The translations under genes were made by a program, and so were the position numbers. The notes below the pieces were generated by a model. The model was not told the origin of the DNA and did not search any database. It saw nothing but the letters and a program-made list of their open reading frames with translations. From Pseudomonas moraviensis (GTDB lineage: Bacteria > Pseudomonadota > Gammaproteobacteria > Pseudomonadales > Pseudomonadaceae): DNA of 64,000 nucleotides. The stretch is from positions 4,154,001 through 4,218,000 of the forward strand of contig NZ_LT629788.1 in assembly GCF_900105805.1 (NCBI RefSeq). The letters are read 5' to 3'. Of the stretch, positions 16,186 to 24,795 are shown one piece after another. The number at the start of each line of letters is the position of its first letter. The first letter of the stretch is position 1.

Positions 16186-18069
16186 ATGAACCTCTCGCGC
16201 CTCGCCCTGCCCTTTCTCCTGCTACCCAGCGCCAGCGCTGTCGCCGACACCTTCGAACGTGATCAGGCGCTGAAGCTGCCGGACACACTGATCAGCGCCA
16301 ATCGTCAGGTCGAGGCGCGCAACGACAGCAGCGCCGCCAACACCGTGTTCACCCGTGAAGACATTGATCGCCTGCAACCAAGCGACGTGCCGGATCTGCT
16401 GCGTCGCGTGCCCGGCGTGCAAGTGGCGCAGACCGGCGGGCGCGGCAGTCTGCCGGGGATCTACATCCGCGGCACGCAGTCGGCGCAGAGCCTGGTGCTG
16501 GTCGATGGCCAGCGCATCGGCAACTCGACCTCCGGCGACAGCAATCTGCAGCACCTGAACATCGAGCAGATCGAGCGCGTCGAAGTGCTGCGCGGCTCGC
16601 GCTCGGTGATTTATGGCAGCGATGCAATTGGCGGGGTGATCCAGATTTTCACCCGGCGCGGCACTGGGCAAGGCTTGCAGCCACGCCTGCACCTCGGCTT
16701 CGGCAGCCAGCAGACTTGGCAGCGCAGCCTCGGTTTGTCCGGCGGTGACGACAAAACCCGTTTCAACCTCGGTGCCAGCCTCGACGAAACTGCCGGGATC
16801 GACCGTACCCACGATTCGTATCCAAGCGACAGCGACCATGACGCTTACCGCAACAAATCCCTCAGCCTGAGCCTCAGCCACGCGCTGGCCGAGGGCATCG
16901 AAGTCGGCGCCAACCTGCTGGATAACCGTGGCAAGGGCGAATTCGACAACCCGTTCGGTCGCTTCGACAGGGACACGTTCGAGTCGGTGCAACAGCAGCC
17001 CTACAGCGACTTCAATGTCAGCAGCGTGAGCAGTTACGTCGATGCGCGGGTCAACGAAACCTGGAAAACCCGCGTCGAATTCGGCCACAGCGAAAACCGC
17101 GAGAAGACTTTCGACAAGCTCAGTGACGAGCGCACGGTGTTCAACACCTATCGCGACTCAGTGAACTGGCAGAACGACCTGACGCTCGACGCGCGCAACA
17201 GCCTGATCCTCGGTGGTGACTGGTACGAAGACCGGATCAACAGCAGCACTGCGTTTGACGAGGACAGCCGCTGGAACCGCGCAGCCTTTATCCAGCATCG
17301 TTATCAGGCGGACAGTTTCTCCACCGAGATCGGCCTGCGCCACGACGACAACCAACAGTTCGGTACCCAGAACACCTGGAGCGGCACCTTCACCCTGCCC
17401 CTGAATTCGGATAACGATCTGCTGCTGAGCTACAGCGAAGGTTTCCGCGCGCCGACCTTCAACGACCTGTACTACCCGAATTTCAGCAATCCCGACCTGA
17501 AACCGGAGACCTCGAAAAGCTACGAACTGCAATGGCGTAGCCAGTTGAGCGACAGCGCGCGGCTGGAAGCCTCGATTTACCGCACCGATCTGGAAGACGC
17601 GATCATCCTCGGCAGCAACTCACGCCCACAGAACGTTGCGTCGGCGCGGATCAATGGCTTCGAAGCGGCGCTCAAGCATGAGCTGTTCGGCTGGCAGAGC
17701 AATCTTGGCGTGGCAATCATTGATCCGCGCGATCGCGATACCGGCCACACACTGGCGCGAAGGGCGCGGCGCACGGCCAGTTGGGATGTGGATCGGCAGT
17801 TTGATCGTTTGGGGCTCGGCGCCAGTTGGCAATTGGTCAGCGGCAGTTACGATGATCTGAACAACACCCAATCGCTGGGTGGCTACGGCACATTCGGACT
17901 GCGCAGCAGTTGGGCGTTGAACCGTGAGATCAAGCTGGATCTGAAGGTCGACAACCTGCTGGACAAGGGTTACAGCCGGGCGAATTACAGCTATGACGGC
18001 GCGCAGTATGGTTATCGCGAGGAAGGTCGGGCGTGGATGTTCGGGGTGACCTGGACCCCTGAACTCTGA
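16186..18069 (+). CDS. btuB: TonB-dependent outer-membrane receptor, BtuB-like
   Basis: A 627-residue gated outer-membrane beta barrel that takes up vitamin B12 using TonB energy. The signal peptide (LPFLLLPSASAVA) is followed by a TonB-box-like DTLIS at 33-37, a plug domain (EDIDRLQPSDVPDLLRRVPG, then GIYIRG, then VEVLRGSRSVIYGSDAIGG) and a barrel. Substrate is assigned from similarity to BtuB and from the convergent btuF 138 bases downstream. No cobalamin riboswitch is seen in the short upstream gap, which is mostly a REP pair. A related cobalamin or siderophore receptor remains possible. Confidence 0.85.
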   Translation: MNLSRLALPFLLLPSASAVADTFERDQALKLPDTLISANRQVEARNDSSAANTVFTREDIDRLQPSDVPDLLRRVPGVQVAQTGGRGSLPGIYIRGTQSAQSLVLVDGQRIGNSTSGDSNLQHLNIEQIERVEVLRGSRSVIYGSDAIGGVIQIFTRRGTGQGLQPRLHLGFGSQQTWQRSLGLSGGDDKTRFNLGASLDETAGIDRTHDSYPSDSDHDAYRNKSLSLSLSHALAEGIEVGANLLDNRGKGEFDNPFGRFDRDTFESVQQQPYSDFNVSSVSSYVDARVNETWKTRVEFGHSENREKTFDKLSDERTVFNTYRDSVNWQNDLTLDARNSLILGGDWYEDRINSSTAFDEDSRWNRAAFIQHRYQADSFSTEIGLRHDDNQQFGTQNTWSGTFTLPLNSDNDLLLSYSEGFRAPTFNDLYYPNFSNPDLKPETSKSYELQWRSQLSDSARLEASIYRTDLEDAIILGSNSRPQNVASARINGFEAALKHELFGWQSNLGVAIIDPRDRDTGHTLARRARRTASWDVDRQFDRLGLGASWQLVSGSYDDLNNTQSLGGYGTFGLRSSWALNREIKLDLKVDNLLDKGYSRANYSYDGAQYGYREEGRAWMFGVTWTPEL

Positions 18070-18097
18070 GCTGAGATTTTTATTGGCGGGCTGGCCT

Positions 18098-18191
18098 CTT
18101 CGCGAGCAGGCTCGCTCCCACAGTAGACGGAGTGCGGCCACACCTTTTGTTTTCACCGCAAGTCCAGTGTGGGAGCGAGCCTGCACGCGAA
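18098..18191. repeat. REP pair (BIME) between convergent btuB and btuF
   Basis: Inverted copies of GTGGGAGCGAGCCTGC at 18098-18122 and 18167-18191; the second has one change in the loop (CTGCACGCG). It probably serves as the bidirectional end of both transcripts. Confidence 0.88.
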
Positions 18192-18206
18192 TACAGGCGA
18201 TACGAT

Positions 18207-19007
18207 CTACCGATCCGGCGCGATCAATTGGCAAAGCTTGGCGGTGGCGCTGATCATCTGCCCGCTCGGTCGCTCGAGGCCTTTATCAGTGACCAATAGC
18301 AGCCTCCCCTGCCTGACCGCCGCCACCTGCGGCCAGACCTTCCACGCCCCTAGCTGGGCCTGATCACTGGCAACAATCACCTCGGGATCTCGCTGCAACA
18401 CTGCCTCGATGCTCACCTGCGGCGCCGGCAGATTCAAGTCGGCGAACACATTGCGTGCGCCGCACACTTCAAGTGCATCGCTGATGATCTGCCCGCCCCC
18501 GACGGTGTACAGCGGCTTGTCCCAGACCTGATAGAACACACGCAACGGTACATCACGCTGATAACGCTGACGCATACCCTCCAGCTGCGCGCGCAATTCG
18601 GCCGCCCGTTTCGCCCCACGTTCAGGACGCCCGAGCTGTTCGGCAATGGCTTCGATCTGCGCGGCGAGTTGCGTCAACGTATGCGGCTCGGCGATGAAGG
18701 TGGGAATGTTCAGGCGCTTGAGCTGATCGCGCTGCCCTGCGCCAACGCTGCCGGGCCAGAGCAAGAGCAGATCCGGTTTGAGACTGAGCAAGCGTTCCAT
18801 GTCGAGCTGGCCATAGCGGCCCACAGACGGAACATCTGCAATCGCCGCCGGACGCTCGCCCGCATCCAGCACGCCGACCAGCAGATCGGCGGAATCCAGT
18901 TCAACGACAATTTCAGACAGCGACGGCGCGAGGCTGACTACCCGCAATCCGGCCACCGCCGGGCTGCTCAGGGCGAGCAGCAGAACCGCCAGCCACAGGC
19001 GACGCAT
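18207..19007 (-). CDS. btuF: Cobalamin-binding periplasmic protein, BtuF-like
   Basis: A 266-residue periplasmic binding protein that hands B12 from BtuB to an ABC importer. A signal peptide (LWLAVLLLALSSPAVA) is followed by the class III binding-protein fold typical of BtuF/FhuD: LRVVSLAPSLSEIVVEL, then DVPSVGRYGQLDMERLLSLKPDLLLLW. ATG at 19007 overlaps the upstream stop as TGATG, so it is coupled to the membrane-protein gene and ribA. No btuCD lies in this window. A longer in-frame extension upstream is not coding. Confidence 0.88.
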   Translation of the reverse strand: MRRLWLAVLLLALSSPAVAGLRVVSLAPSLSEIVVELDSADLLVGVLDAGERPAAIADVPSVGRYGQLDMERLLSLKPDLLLLWPGSVGAGQRDQLKRLNIPTFIAEPHTLTQLAAQIEAIAEQLGRPERGAKRAAELRAQLEGMRQRYQRDVPLRVFYQVWDKPLYTVGGGQIISDALEVCGARNVFADLNLPAPQVSIEAVLQRDPEVIVASDQAQLGAWKVWPQVAAVRQGRLLLVTDKGLERPSGQMISATAKLCQLIAPDR

Positions 19008-19426
19008 CAACCGAGTTGACGCGGGATTCGGTAGAGGTAGAACAGCACGGCGGTGGACAGCGCCAGCAGCATCAACGGCACGGCTTCGAGGCCGACGAAT
19101 ACCGCCAGGGCGCCGATCCACGCCGGCAAAGATGCCACCAGCAACGCTGCGCGCCGACGCGCCGCCAAGGCGATCCACGCAGCGGGTTCATCGGCAGTAT
19201 CGAGGGCTTTTTGCGTGGCGATCAGCGCGTGTTTGTAGCGAGCGAAATATTTCAGGCTGATAAACATCGAGGCGACGCCGGCGATGAACAAGGGCATCGC
19301 CAACACTGGCAACAGGCCCTGGCCTTCGCCAAACAGCGCGTTGAGCACGAACAGCGGCAACAGGGCCAACGCCAGGTATTGCCACCAGGCCACCGACAGC
19401 CGACGTCGCACCTGGCCGCGAGTCAC
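19007..19426 (-). CDS. Small integral membrane protein, unknown function
   Basis: A 139-residue protein with about four membrane segments (YLALALLPLFVLNALF, then LLPVLAMPLFIAGVASMFI, then LLVASLPAWIGALAVFVGLE, then VPLMLLALSTAVLFYLYR). The start is GTG at 19426, because GTGA overlaps the ribA stop by 4 bases; the same frame reads further upstream only as an antisense-like shadow of ribA. It is coupled at both ends, ribA before and btuF after. Not recognised; a role linked to flavin or cobalamin handling would be guesswork. Confidence 0.75.
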   Translation of the reverse strand: MTRGQVRRRLSVAWWQYLALALLPLFVLNALFGEGQGLLPVLAMPLFIAGVASMFISLKYFARYKHALIATQKALDTADEPAAWIALAARRRAALLVASLPAWIGALAVFVGLEAVPLMLLALSTAVLFYLYRIPRQLG

Positions 19427-20040
19427 GCGCGGTCGACCTCGCCCTGATGCTCGTTGCCCATCATGTGGTCGAGCTTGCTGGCCTTGGTGGCCAGGTAGAG
19501 TTTGTTGTGCGGATTGTGGCCGGTGTGCAGCGGCACGCGTTCGGCGACGACGATGCCCATGTCGGTCAGCGCTTTGACCTTGCGCGGGTTGTTGGTCATC
19601 AAACGCAGGGATTTCACGCCCAAATGCTCGAGCATCGGCAGACACATGGCGTAATCACGCTGATCGGCGGCAAAGCCCAGACGCTCGTTGGCTTCCACGG
19701 TGTCGGCGCCGCCGTCCTGCAACTCGTAGGCGCGAATCTTGTTCAGCAGCCCGATGCCGCGGCCTTCCTGACGCAGATACAGCAGCACGCCACGGCCTTC
19801 GCGGGCGATCGCCTGCAACGCGGCTTCCAGTTGCGAGCCGCAGTCGCAGCGCTGGCTGAACAAGGCATCGCCGGTCAGGCATTCGGAGTGCAGGCGGCCA
19901 AGTACCGGGGCGCCATCGGCAAATTCACCGAGGCTCAGCACGACGTGCTCACGCCCGGTGCTCTCATCGAGAAAGCCGTGCATGGTGAATTGCGCAAAAG
20001 GCGTTGGCAGCTTGGAAGCGGCGACGAAGACGACAGGCAC
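19423..20040 (-). CDS. ribA: GTP cyclohydrolase II
   Basis: Opens GTP to 2,5-diamino-6-ribosylamino-pyrimidinone 5'-phosphate, the first step of riboflavin synthesis. Its 205 residues keep the zinc ligands C54, C65 and C67 (HSEC, then RCDCGSQ) and the catalytic segment YLRQEGRGIGL. The start is GTG, with AGGAG a few bases upstream. It leads a three-gene unit with a membrane protein and btuF. Because the RibA half of RibBA at 23.7 kb has no zinc site, this is probably the only working GTP cyclohydrolase II seen here. Confidence 0.96.
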   Translation of the reverse strand: MPVVFVAASKLPTPFAQFTMHGFLDESTGREHVVLSLGEFADGAPVLGRLHSECLTGDALFSQRCDCGSQLEAALQAIAREGRGVLLYLRQEGRGIGLLNKIRAYELQDGGADTVEANERLGFAADQRDYAMCLPMLEHLGVKSLRLMTNNPRKVKALTDMGIVVAERVPLHTGHNPHNKLYLATKASKLDHMMGNEHQGEVDRA

Positions 20041-20175
20041 CGATGTGCTCCTGATCTAGAAGACTGAAAATTCGCAGGCCGGCATTGTAACAGCAGGTTC
20101 CTGTGGACGCTTAGGCTGAATTATCGGGCATAACCATCAAAAAGTTTGATGACAGACTGCCCTGCATCGGTTCCT

Positions 20176-20265
20176 TGTAGGAGTGAGCCTGCTCGCGATA
20201 GCGGTTGATCAGACGACATCATTGCTGAATGTCAGTCCGCTATCGCGAGCAGGCTCACTCCTACA
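20176..20265. repeat. REP pair (BIME), TGTAGGAGTGAGCCTGCTCGCGA type
   Basis: Two inverted copies with a linker of about 35 bases, upstream of ribA and downstream of the solute-binding protein gene. The rest of 20041-20283 shows only the ribA leader. Confidence 0.9.
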
Positions 20266-20283
20266 GGGGGTTTGTGTTGGGCT

Positions 20284-21021
20284 TCAGTTCGGGTTGAACG
20301 GATATGGCTGCTGCCACTTCGCGAAGATCGCCTTCAACTCTCCGCTCTTCACCAGCTCCGCCATGCGCCGGTCATACAGCGCCATCAACGTCCGGGCCTG
20401 TGGGGTATCGGCGAAACCGAGAAACAGCGGCAATTCAGCCAGATGCGAATAACGGTACTGCGCCGGATCCGCCGCATCGCGCATGACCGCCTGAATCTCG
20501 GTCAGCGCGTCGATGTAGTAGTCGGCCCGCCCCTGCTTGAGCATCAGCAGAATGCCGGTGCGCCGTTCGATCTGGTTGAAGCGTTTGATGTTCGGCAGGT
20601 AGTTGTCGTAGCGGTAGCCGCGCACCCAGGCCAGGCGGTATTTGCCCAAGGTTGCCTGAGTCGGTGGCGGACTGCTGGCCAGGCCAAGTGCGTAAACGTG
20701 ATCGGAGTCGAAATTCCATTGCGGGTACAACACGTGCTCGGCTTCGTCGCGGTAGGAGCCGACCTGCGCGTCGACTTCCTTCAACTGCACCAGCCCGATC
20801 GAACGGGTGTACGGCACCGTGCGGATATCCAGCTTCACCCCGGCCGGCTCGAAGACTTTGCGCAGCACGTCCCAGGCCAGACCATGGCCATCGGCGGCGG
20901 TATAGTCTTCCCAGTCTTCGCTGGCCAGATGGATGACCGCGGGTACAGGCGCGGCGGCGTGCGCATGGGCGAACGTGCCCAGCAGAGCCAGAACCAGCTG
21001 GGCCAACCCGCGTCGCAGCAT
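20284..21021 (-). CDS. Periplasmic solute-binding protein, amino-acid-type
   Basis: A 245-residue exported protein of the SBP_bac_3 type without neighbouring permease or ATPase genes. The signal peptide is LRRGLAQLVLALLGTFAHAHA; the mature part begins VIHLASEDWEDYTAADGHGLAWDV and has the two-lobe pattern of polar-ligand binders (GRADYYIDALTEIQ). GAGGAAA before the ATG at 21021 sets the start. Such orphan binding proteins in Pseudomonas may serve distant transporters or sense ligands; the ligand is unknown. Confidence 0.78.
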   Translation of the reverse strand: MLRRGLAQLVLALLGTFAHAHAAAPVPAVIHLASEDWEDYTAADGHGLAWDVLRKVFEPAGVKLDIRTVPYTRSIGLVQLKEVDAQVGSYRDEAEHVLYPQWNFDSDHVYALGLASSPPPTQATLGKYRLAWVRGYRYDNYLPNIKRFNQIERRTGILLMLKQGRADYYIDALTEIQAVMRDAADPAQYRYSHLAELPLFLGFADTPQARTLMALYDRRMAELVKSGELKAIFAKWQQPYPFNPN

Positions 21022-21046
21022 TGCTTGTTTCCTCACGTGAGTCGAA

Positions 21047-21550
21047 TCAGGCGAATACCCAGACCAGCCCTTGCATCGCCAGCCAGGCGAAGACACCGGC
21101 GAGCACGTCGTCGAGCATGATGCCGACGCCGCCATGCACATGCTTGTCGATCCAGCGGATCGGCCACGGCTTGAGAATATCGAAGAAGCGGAATACCAGA
21201 AAACCCGCAAGCAACCAGTACCAGCCTTCCGGCACCAGCCACAGGGTGATCCACATGCCGACCATTTCGTCCCAGACGATGCCTTCGTGGTCATGCACGC
21301 GCAGGTCGTCAGCGACTTTGCCGCACAGCCAGAAGCCGAACAGCATGGTGATGCCGAGCATCAGCCAGTAACCCCAGTCGGGCAGCATCTGCCACAACGG
21401 AATGAACGGCAGCGCCACCAGCGAGCCCCACGTGCCCGGCGCCTTGGGCAAGGTGCCGGAGCCGAAGCCGAACGCGAGGAAATGCCACGGATTGCGCCAG
21501 ACCGAAGGAGGCACGAATTCGGCAGGGACCTGTTTCGGGTGATCTGTCAC
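21047..21550 (-). CDS. pgpA: Phosphatidylglycerophosphatase A
   Basis: Inner-membrane phosphatase that removes phosphate from phosphatidylglycerol phosphate to make phosphatidylglycerol. Its 167 residues include the family segments GSGTLPKAPGTWGS, HDHEGIVWDEMVGMW (acidic catalytic residues) and RFFDILKPWPI, with several hydrophobic spans. ATG overlaps the thiL stop by 4 bases, as in the usual nusB-thiL-pgpA order. Confidence 0.96.
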   Translation of the reverse strand: MTDHPKQVPAEFVPPSVWRNPWHFLAFGFGSGTLPKAPGTWGSLVALPFIPLWQMLPDWGYWLMLGITMLFGFWLCGKVADDLRVHDHEGIVWDEMVGMWITLWLVPEGWYWLLAGFLVFRFFDILKPWPIRWIDKHVHGGVGIMLDDVLAGVFAWLAMQGLVWVFA

Positions 21551-22512
21551 GGTGTCTCCTGAAAGTGTTGGTAGCCGCGGATTTGCGGAGTGATGTCGCG
21601 CCCGTCACGATCCAGCAGGACCACGCCCTGGCCCGACGCCACGCGCCCGATCACATGGATCGGCCAGCCATCGCCCAGCAGTGCCGGCAACGCGGCGGAC
21701 GGCAAGGTGAAGGCCAGCACGTAGTCGTCGCCCCCGCTCAATGCCGCGCGCTCGGCACCGCGCTGACCGAGAAACGCGACTAAAGCATCCGACAACGGTA
21801 CGCGCTCGCGTTCAATTTCAAGTCGCACCCCGGAGGCCAGCGCGATATGCCCGCAATCGGCGAGCAGGCCGTCGGAGATGTCCAGCGCCGCCGTGGCCTT
21901 GCCGCGCAGAGCCTGACCGAGCGCCAGTTGCGGCTGTGGTGACCAGTAATGATCGAGCAGCGGCTGGCCGACCTCGGGCGCGGCATCACGCTGGCCCAGC
22001 ACCAGCGGCAAGGCGCCGGCCGCATTGCCCAGTTCGCCACCGACACAGAGCAGATCACCGGACTGCGCGCCGCTGCGGGTCAACGCCTGCCCTGCAGGTA
22101 CGCGGCCGAACACGGTGACCGTCAGGCTCAAAGGCCCGCGCGTGGTGTCACCGCCGACCAGTGCCACGCCGCAGCCTTGCGCCATCTGGTTCAAACCACG
22201 GGCGTAGGCTTGCAGCCAATCGGCAGTCACCGTCGGTAAAGTCAGGGCAAGAGTAAAGGCAACGGGCGCGGCACCCATGGCGGCCAGATCGCTGACCGCG
22301 ACGGCCAGCGAACGCTGACCGAGCAGAAACGGATCGCAGGGGTCGGCGAAATGCACACCGGCCACCAGCGTATCGGTGGAAACCGCCAGCTGTTCCCCTG
22401 CGGGAACTGCCAGCAAGGCGCAGTCGTCGCCGACCCCCAAAGCAACGCCCTCGCCGCCCTGCGCACAAGGCGCGGCGGCGAAGAAATTGCGGATCAGCTC
22501 AAACTCGCCCAT
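21547..22512 (-). CDS. thiL: Thiamine-monophosphate kinase
   Basis: Phosphorylates thiamine monophosphate to thiamine diphosphate, the last step of the cofactor pathway; TPP is needed by Dxs encoded 7 kb away. It has 321 residues, starting MGEFELIRNFFA, with the Mg/ATP-binding GVGDDCALL, then STDTLVAGVHF, and the ALDISDGL and SGGDDYVLAF segments of the PurM-like fold. It is coupled to pgpA and lies 27 bases after nusB. Confidence 0.96.
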   Translation of the reverse strand: MGEFELIRNFFAAAPCAQGGEGVALGVGDDCALLAVPAGEQLAVSTDTLVAGVHFADPCDPFLLGQRSLAVAVSDLAAMGAAPVAFTLALTLPTVTADWLQAYARGLNQMAQGCGVALVGGDTTRGPLSLTVTVFGRVPAGQALTRSGAQSGDLLCVGGELGNAAGALPLVLGQRDAAPEVGQPLLDHYWSPQPQLALGQALRGKATAALDISDGLLADCGHIALASGVRLEIERERVPLSDALVAFLGQRGAERAALSGGDDYVLAFTLPSAALPALLGDGWPIHVIGRVASGQGVVLLDRDGRDITPQIRGYQHFQETP

Positions 22513-22539
22513 GGCCGAGAAAAAGTATTCAAGCGCCGA

Positions 22540-23040
22540 TCAGCGCTTGAACGCCTTCACTTCAGCTTCACGCAGGCGCGGGGCCAGCTTGTCGAGCACG
22601 CCGTTGACGAACTTGTGGCCGTCGGTCGAACCGAACACTTTGGCCAGCTCGATACCTTCGTTGATCACAACGCGGTACGGCACGTCGACACGCTTGAGCA
22701 GCTCCCAGGTCGACAGGCGCAGAACCGCCAGTTCAACCGGGTCCAGCTCTTCGATCGTCAGATCCAGGCACGGCGTCAGGGCGGTGTCGATTTCGGTCTT
22801 GAACTGCGGAACCCCGTGAAGGATTTCGCGGAAGTAGGCACCGTCGACATCGGTGAAATCGTTATCAACGCGAAACTGCGCTTCGATCTCGTTCAGCGAT
22901 TGCTTGGCCATGTGCCATTGGTACAGCGCCTGAGTCGCGAGCTGACGGGCTTCGCGACGCTTGGCGCTTTTCGACGGCTTGCCGGCATCCGCAGGTTTCG
23001 GATCGCGCGGGTTGAAACGATCGCTTTCGTCGCTAATCAC
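22540..23040 (-). CDS. nusB: Transcription antitermination factor NusB
   Basis: An all-helical RNA-binding factor that, with NusE (S10), recognises boxA and sustains antitermination on rRNA operons. The 166 residues have a charged N-terminal extension (DRFNPRDPKPADAGKPSK) before the core ARQLATQALYQWHMA and the C-terminal segments VPYRVVINEGIELAK and VNGVLDKLAPRL. It overlaps the ribH stop by 4 bases, so flavin synthesis and antitermination share one mRNA. Confidence 0.96.
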   Translation of the reverse strand: MISDESDRFNPRDPKPADAGKPSKSAKRREARQLATQALYQWHMAKQSLNEIEAQFRVDNDFTDVDGAYFREILHGVPQFKTEIDTALTPCLDLTIEELDPVELAVLRLSTWELLKRVDVPYRVVINEGIELAKVFGSTDGHKFVNGVLDKLAPRLREAEVKAFKR

Positions 23041-23513
23041 TTGGCCTCCAACTGCGCCAGCAGGCTGACCATTTCCAGAGCGGACAGGGCAGCTTCGGCA
23101 CCTTTGTTACCGGCCTTGGTGCCGGAACGCTCGATGGCTTGCTCGATGGAATCAACGGTCAGTACGCCAAACGCGACCGGTACGCCGAACTCCATGGAGA
23201 CCTGGGCCAGGCCTTTGGTGCACTCGCCAGCCACGTATTCGAAGTGCGGAGTACCGCCACGAATGACCGCGCCGAGGGCGATGATGGCTGCGAACTCGCC
23301 TTTCTGGGCGACTTTCTGCGCAACCAGCGGGATTTCGAAGGCGCCCGGTGCGCGGATGATGGTGATGTCGCCTTCGCTCACGCCGTGGCGAACCAGGGCA
23401 TCAACGGCACCGCTGACCAGGCTTTCAACCACGAAGCTGTTGAAACGGCCCACTACCAGAGCGTAGCGGCCTTTAGGGGCGATGAAGGTACCTTCGATGG
23501 TCTTCAGGGTCAT
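23037..23513 (-). CDS. ribH: 6,7-dimethyl-8-ribityllumazine synthase
   Basis: Condenses the RibD product with the 4-carbon RibB product into dimethylribityllumazine, forming large hollow assemblies. The 158 residues show the N-terminal VVGRFNSFV, the PGAFEIPL loop and ALGAVIRGGTPHFEYV with the catalytic histidine. The gene lies 169 bases downstream of ribBA and overlaps nusB. Confidence 0.97.
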   Translation of the reverse strand: MTLKTIEGTFIAPKGRYALVVGRFNSFVVESLVSGAVDALVRHGVSEGDITIIRAPGAFEIPLVAQKVAQKGEFAAIIALGAVIRGGTPHFEYVAGECTKGLAQVSMEFGVPVAFGVLTVDSIEQAIERSGTKAGNKGAEAALSALEMVSLLAQLEAK

Positions 23514-23620
23514 TCGTCAGTTCTCTTAAAGAGCCGGGACGCGTCTCGTACGCATCCCTCAGTGATATAAGCCGCGATTTCATGGCCGGAAACACCGCAT
23601 TGCTGCTCGATGATGAACCT

Positions 23621-23644
23621 GTGGCGAGCAATCTCCCTCGCCAC
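23621..23644. repeat. Degenerate single REP (GTGGCGAG ... CTCGCCAC)
   Basis: A short palindrome, GTGGCGAG-caatct-CCCTCGCCAC, in the ribBA-ribH gap. It could form an intercistronic hairpin. Confidence 0.6.
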
Positions 23645-23682
23645 AATCGATCTACGTCAACAATGCCGAATTCACCGGGTCA

Positions 23683-24774
23683 TTATTCGGAGGGCACGTA
23701 TTCTACAACTTCCAGATCGAAACCGGATATCGCATTGAACTTCATCGGTGCCGACATCAAGCGCATTTTGCGCACGCCGAGGTCACGCAGGATCTGCGAA
23801 CCGGCACCGACAATGCTGTAGGTGGTCGGTTTTTTCGGCGCTGCCTGCTCACCGGTTTCACGGATATGCGCCAGCAACACGTCGCCATCGAGTGGGTGAC
23901 CGAGCAACAGCACCACACCGCTGCCGGCCTCGGCGACCGCAGCCATGGCGGCGCGCAGGCTCCAGCGGCCCGGTTGCTTGACCATCAACAGGTCGCGCAG
24001 CGGGTCCATGTTGTGCACGCGAACCAGGGTCGGCTCTTCGGCGCAGACAGTGCCCAGCGTCAGGGCCATGTGCACGTCGCCTTCCACCGAATCACGATAG
24101 GTCACCAGGTTGAATTGGCCCAGTTCGCTGTCCAGCGGCTGCTCGGCAATCCGCTGAACGGTACGTTCGTGGATCATCCGGTAGTGAATCAGGTCGGCGA
24201 TGGTGCCGATCTTGATGTTGTGTTCAGCGGCGAATGCTTCAAGTTCAGCGCGACGGGACATGGTGCCGTCGTCGTTCATCACTTCGCAGATCACTCCGCT
24301 CGGCTCGAAACCGGCCATGCGCGCCAGGTCGCAAGCGGCTTCAGTGTGGCCGGCGCGCGCGAGGGTGCCGCCGGCCTGGGCCATCAGCGGAAAAATGTGG
24401 CCCGGGCTGACGATGTCTTCAGCCCTGGCGTCTTTGGCGGCAGCCGCTTGCACGGTGCGCGCGCGATCCGCAGCGGAAATACCGGTGGTCACGCCCTCGG
24501 CGGCTTCGATGGATACGGTGAACTTGGTGCCGAAACCGGAACCGTTGCGCGGCGCCATCAGCGGCAGCTTCAACAATTCGCAACGCTCGCGGCTCATCGG
24601 CATGCAGATCAGGCCACGGGCGTGCTTGGCCATGAAGTTGATGTGTTCGGCCTGGCAGCATTCGGCGGCCATGATCAGATCGCCTTCGTTCTCGCGGTCT
24701 TCGTCATCCATTAGGATGACCATCTTGCCTTGGCGGATGTCTTCAACCAGTTCTTCGATGCTATTGAGCGCCAC
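23683..24774 (-). CDS. ribBA: DHBP synthase with degenerate GTP cyclohydrolase II-like domain
   Basis: Residues 1 to about 200 are 3,4-dihydroxy-2-butanone-4-phosphate synthase, which makes the 4-carbon unit of riboflavin: DDEDRENEGDLIMAAE (23-38) carries the metal and substrate acids. The rest has the RibA fold but not its chemistry. Where active RibA has HSEC and RCDCGSQ this one has VHNMDPL and no cysteines, and YLRQEGRGIGL is replaced by LLGHPLDGDVLL. So the second domain cannot bind zinc and is probably structural or regulatory, which fits the separate ribA at 19.4 kb. It lies 21 bases after ribE. Confidence 0.95.
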   Translation of the reverse strand: MALNSIEELVEDIRQGKMVILMDDEDRENEGDLIMAAECCQAEHINFMAKHARGLICMPMSRERCELLKLPLMAPRNGSGFGTKFTVSIEAAEGVTTGISAADRARTVQAAAAKDARAEDIVSPGHIFPLMAQAGGTLARAGHTEAACDLARMAGFEPSGVICEVMNDDGTMSRRAELEAFAAEHNIKIGTIADLIHYRMIHERTVQRIAEQPLDSELGQFNLVTYRDSVEGDVHMALTLGTVCAEEPTLVRVHNMDPLRDLLMVKQPGRWSLRAAMAAVAEAGSGVVLLLGHPLDGDVLLAHIRETGEQAAPKKPTTYSIVGAGSQILRDLGVRKMRLMSAPMKFNAISGFDLEVVEYVPSE

Positions 24775-24795
24775 AAGGCACCCCCTTCTTTTAAA

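Noticed and set aside
20176..20265. CRISPR-like spaced repeats
   Set aside because: The repeats here and at the other REP pairs are inverted two-copy BIMEs, not regularly spaced direct repeats; no cas gene is present.
23514..23682. FMN riboswitch in the rib cluster
   Set aside because: Neither this gap, nor the 21 bases between ribE and ribBA, nor the region before nrdR shows the conserved FMN-aptamer segments.
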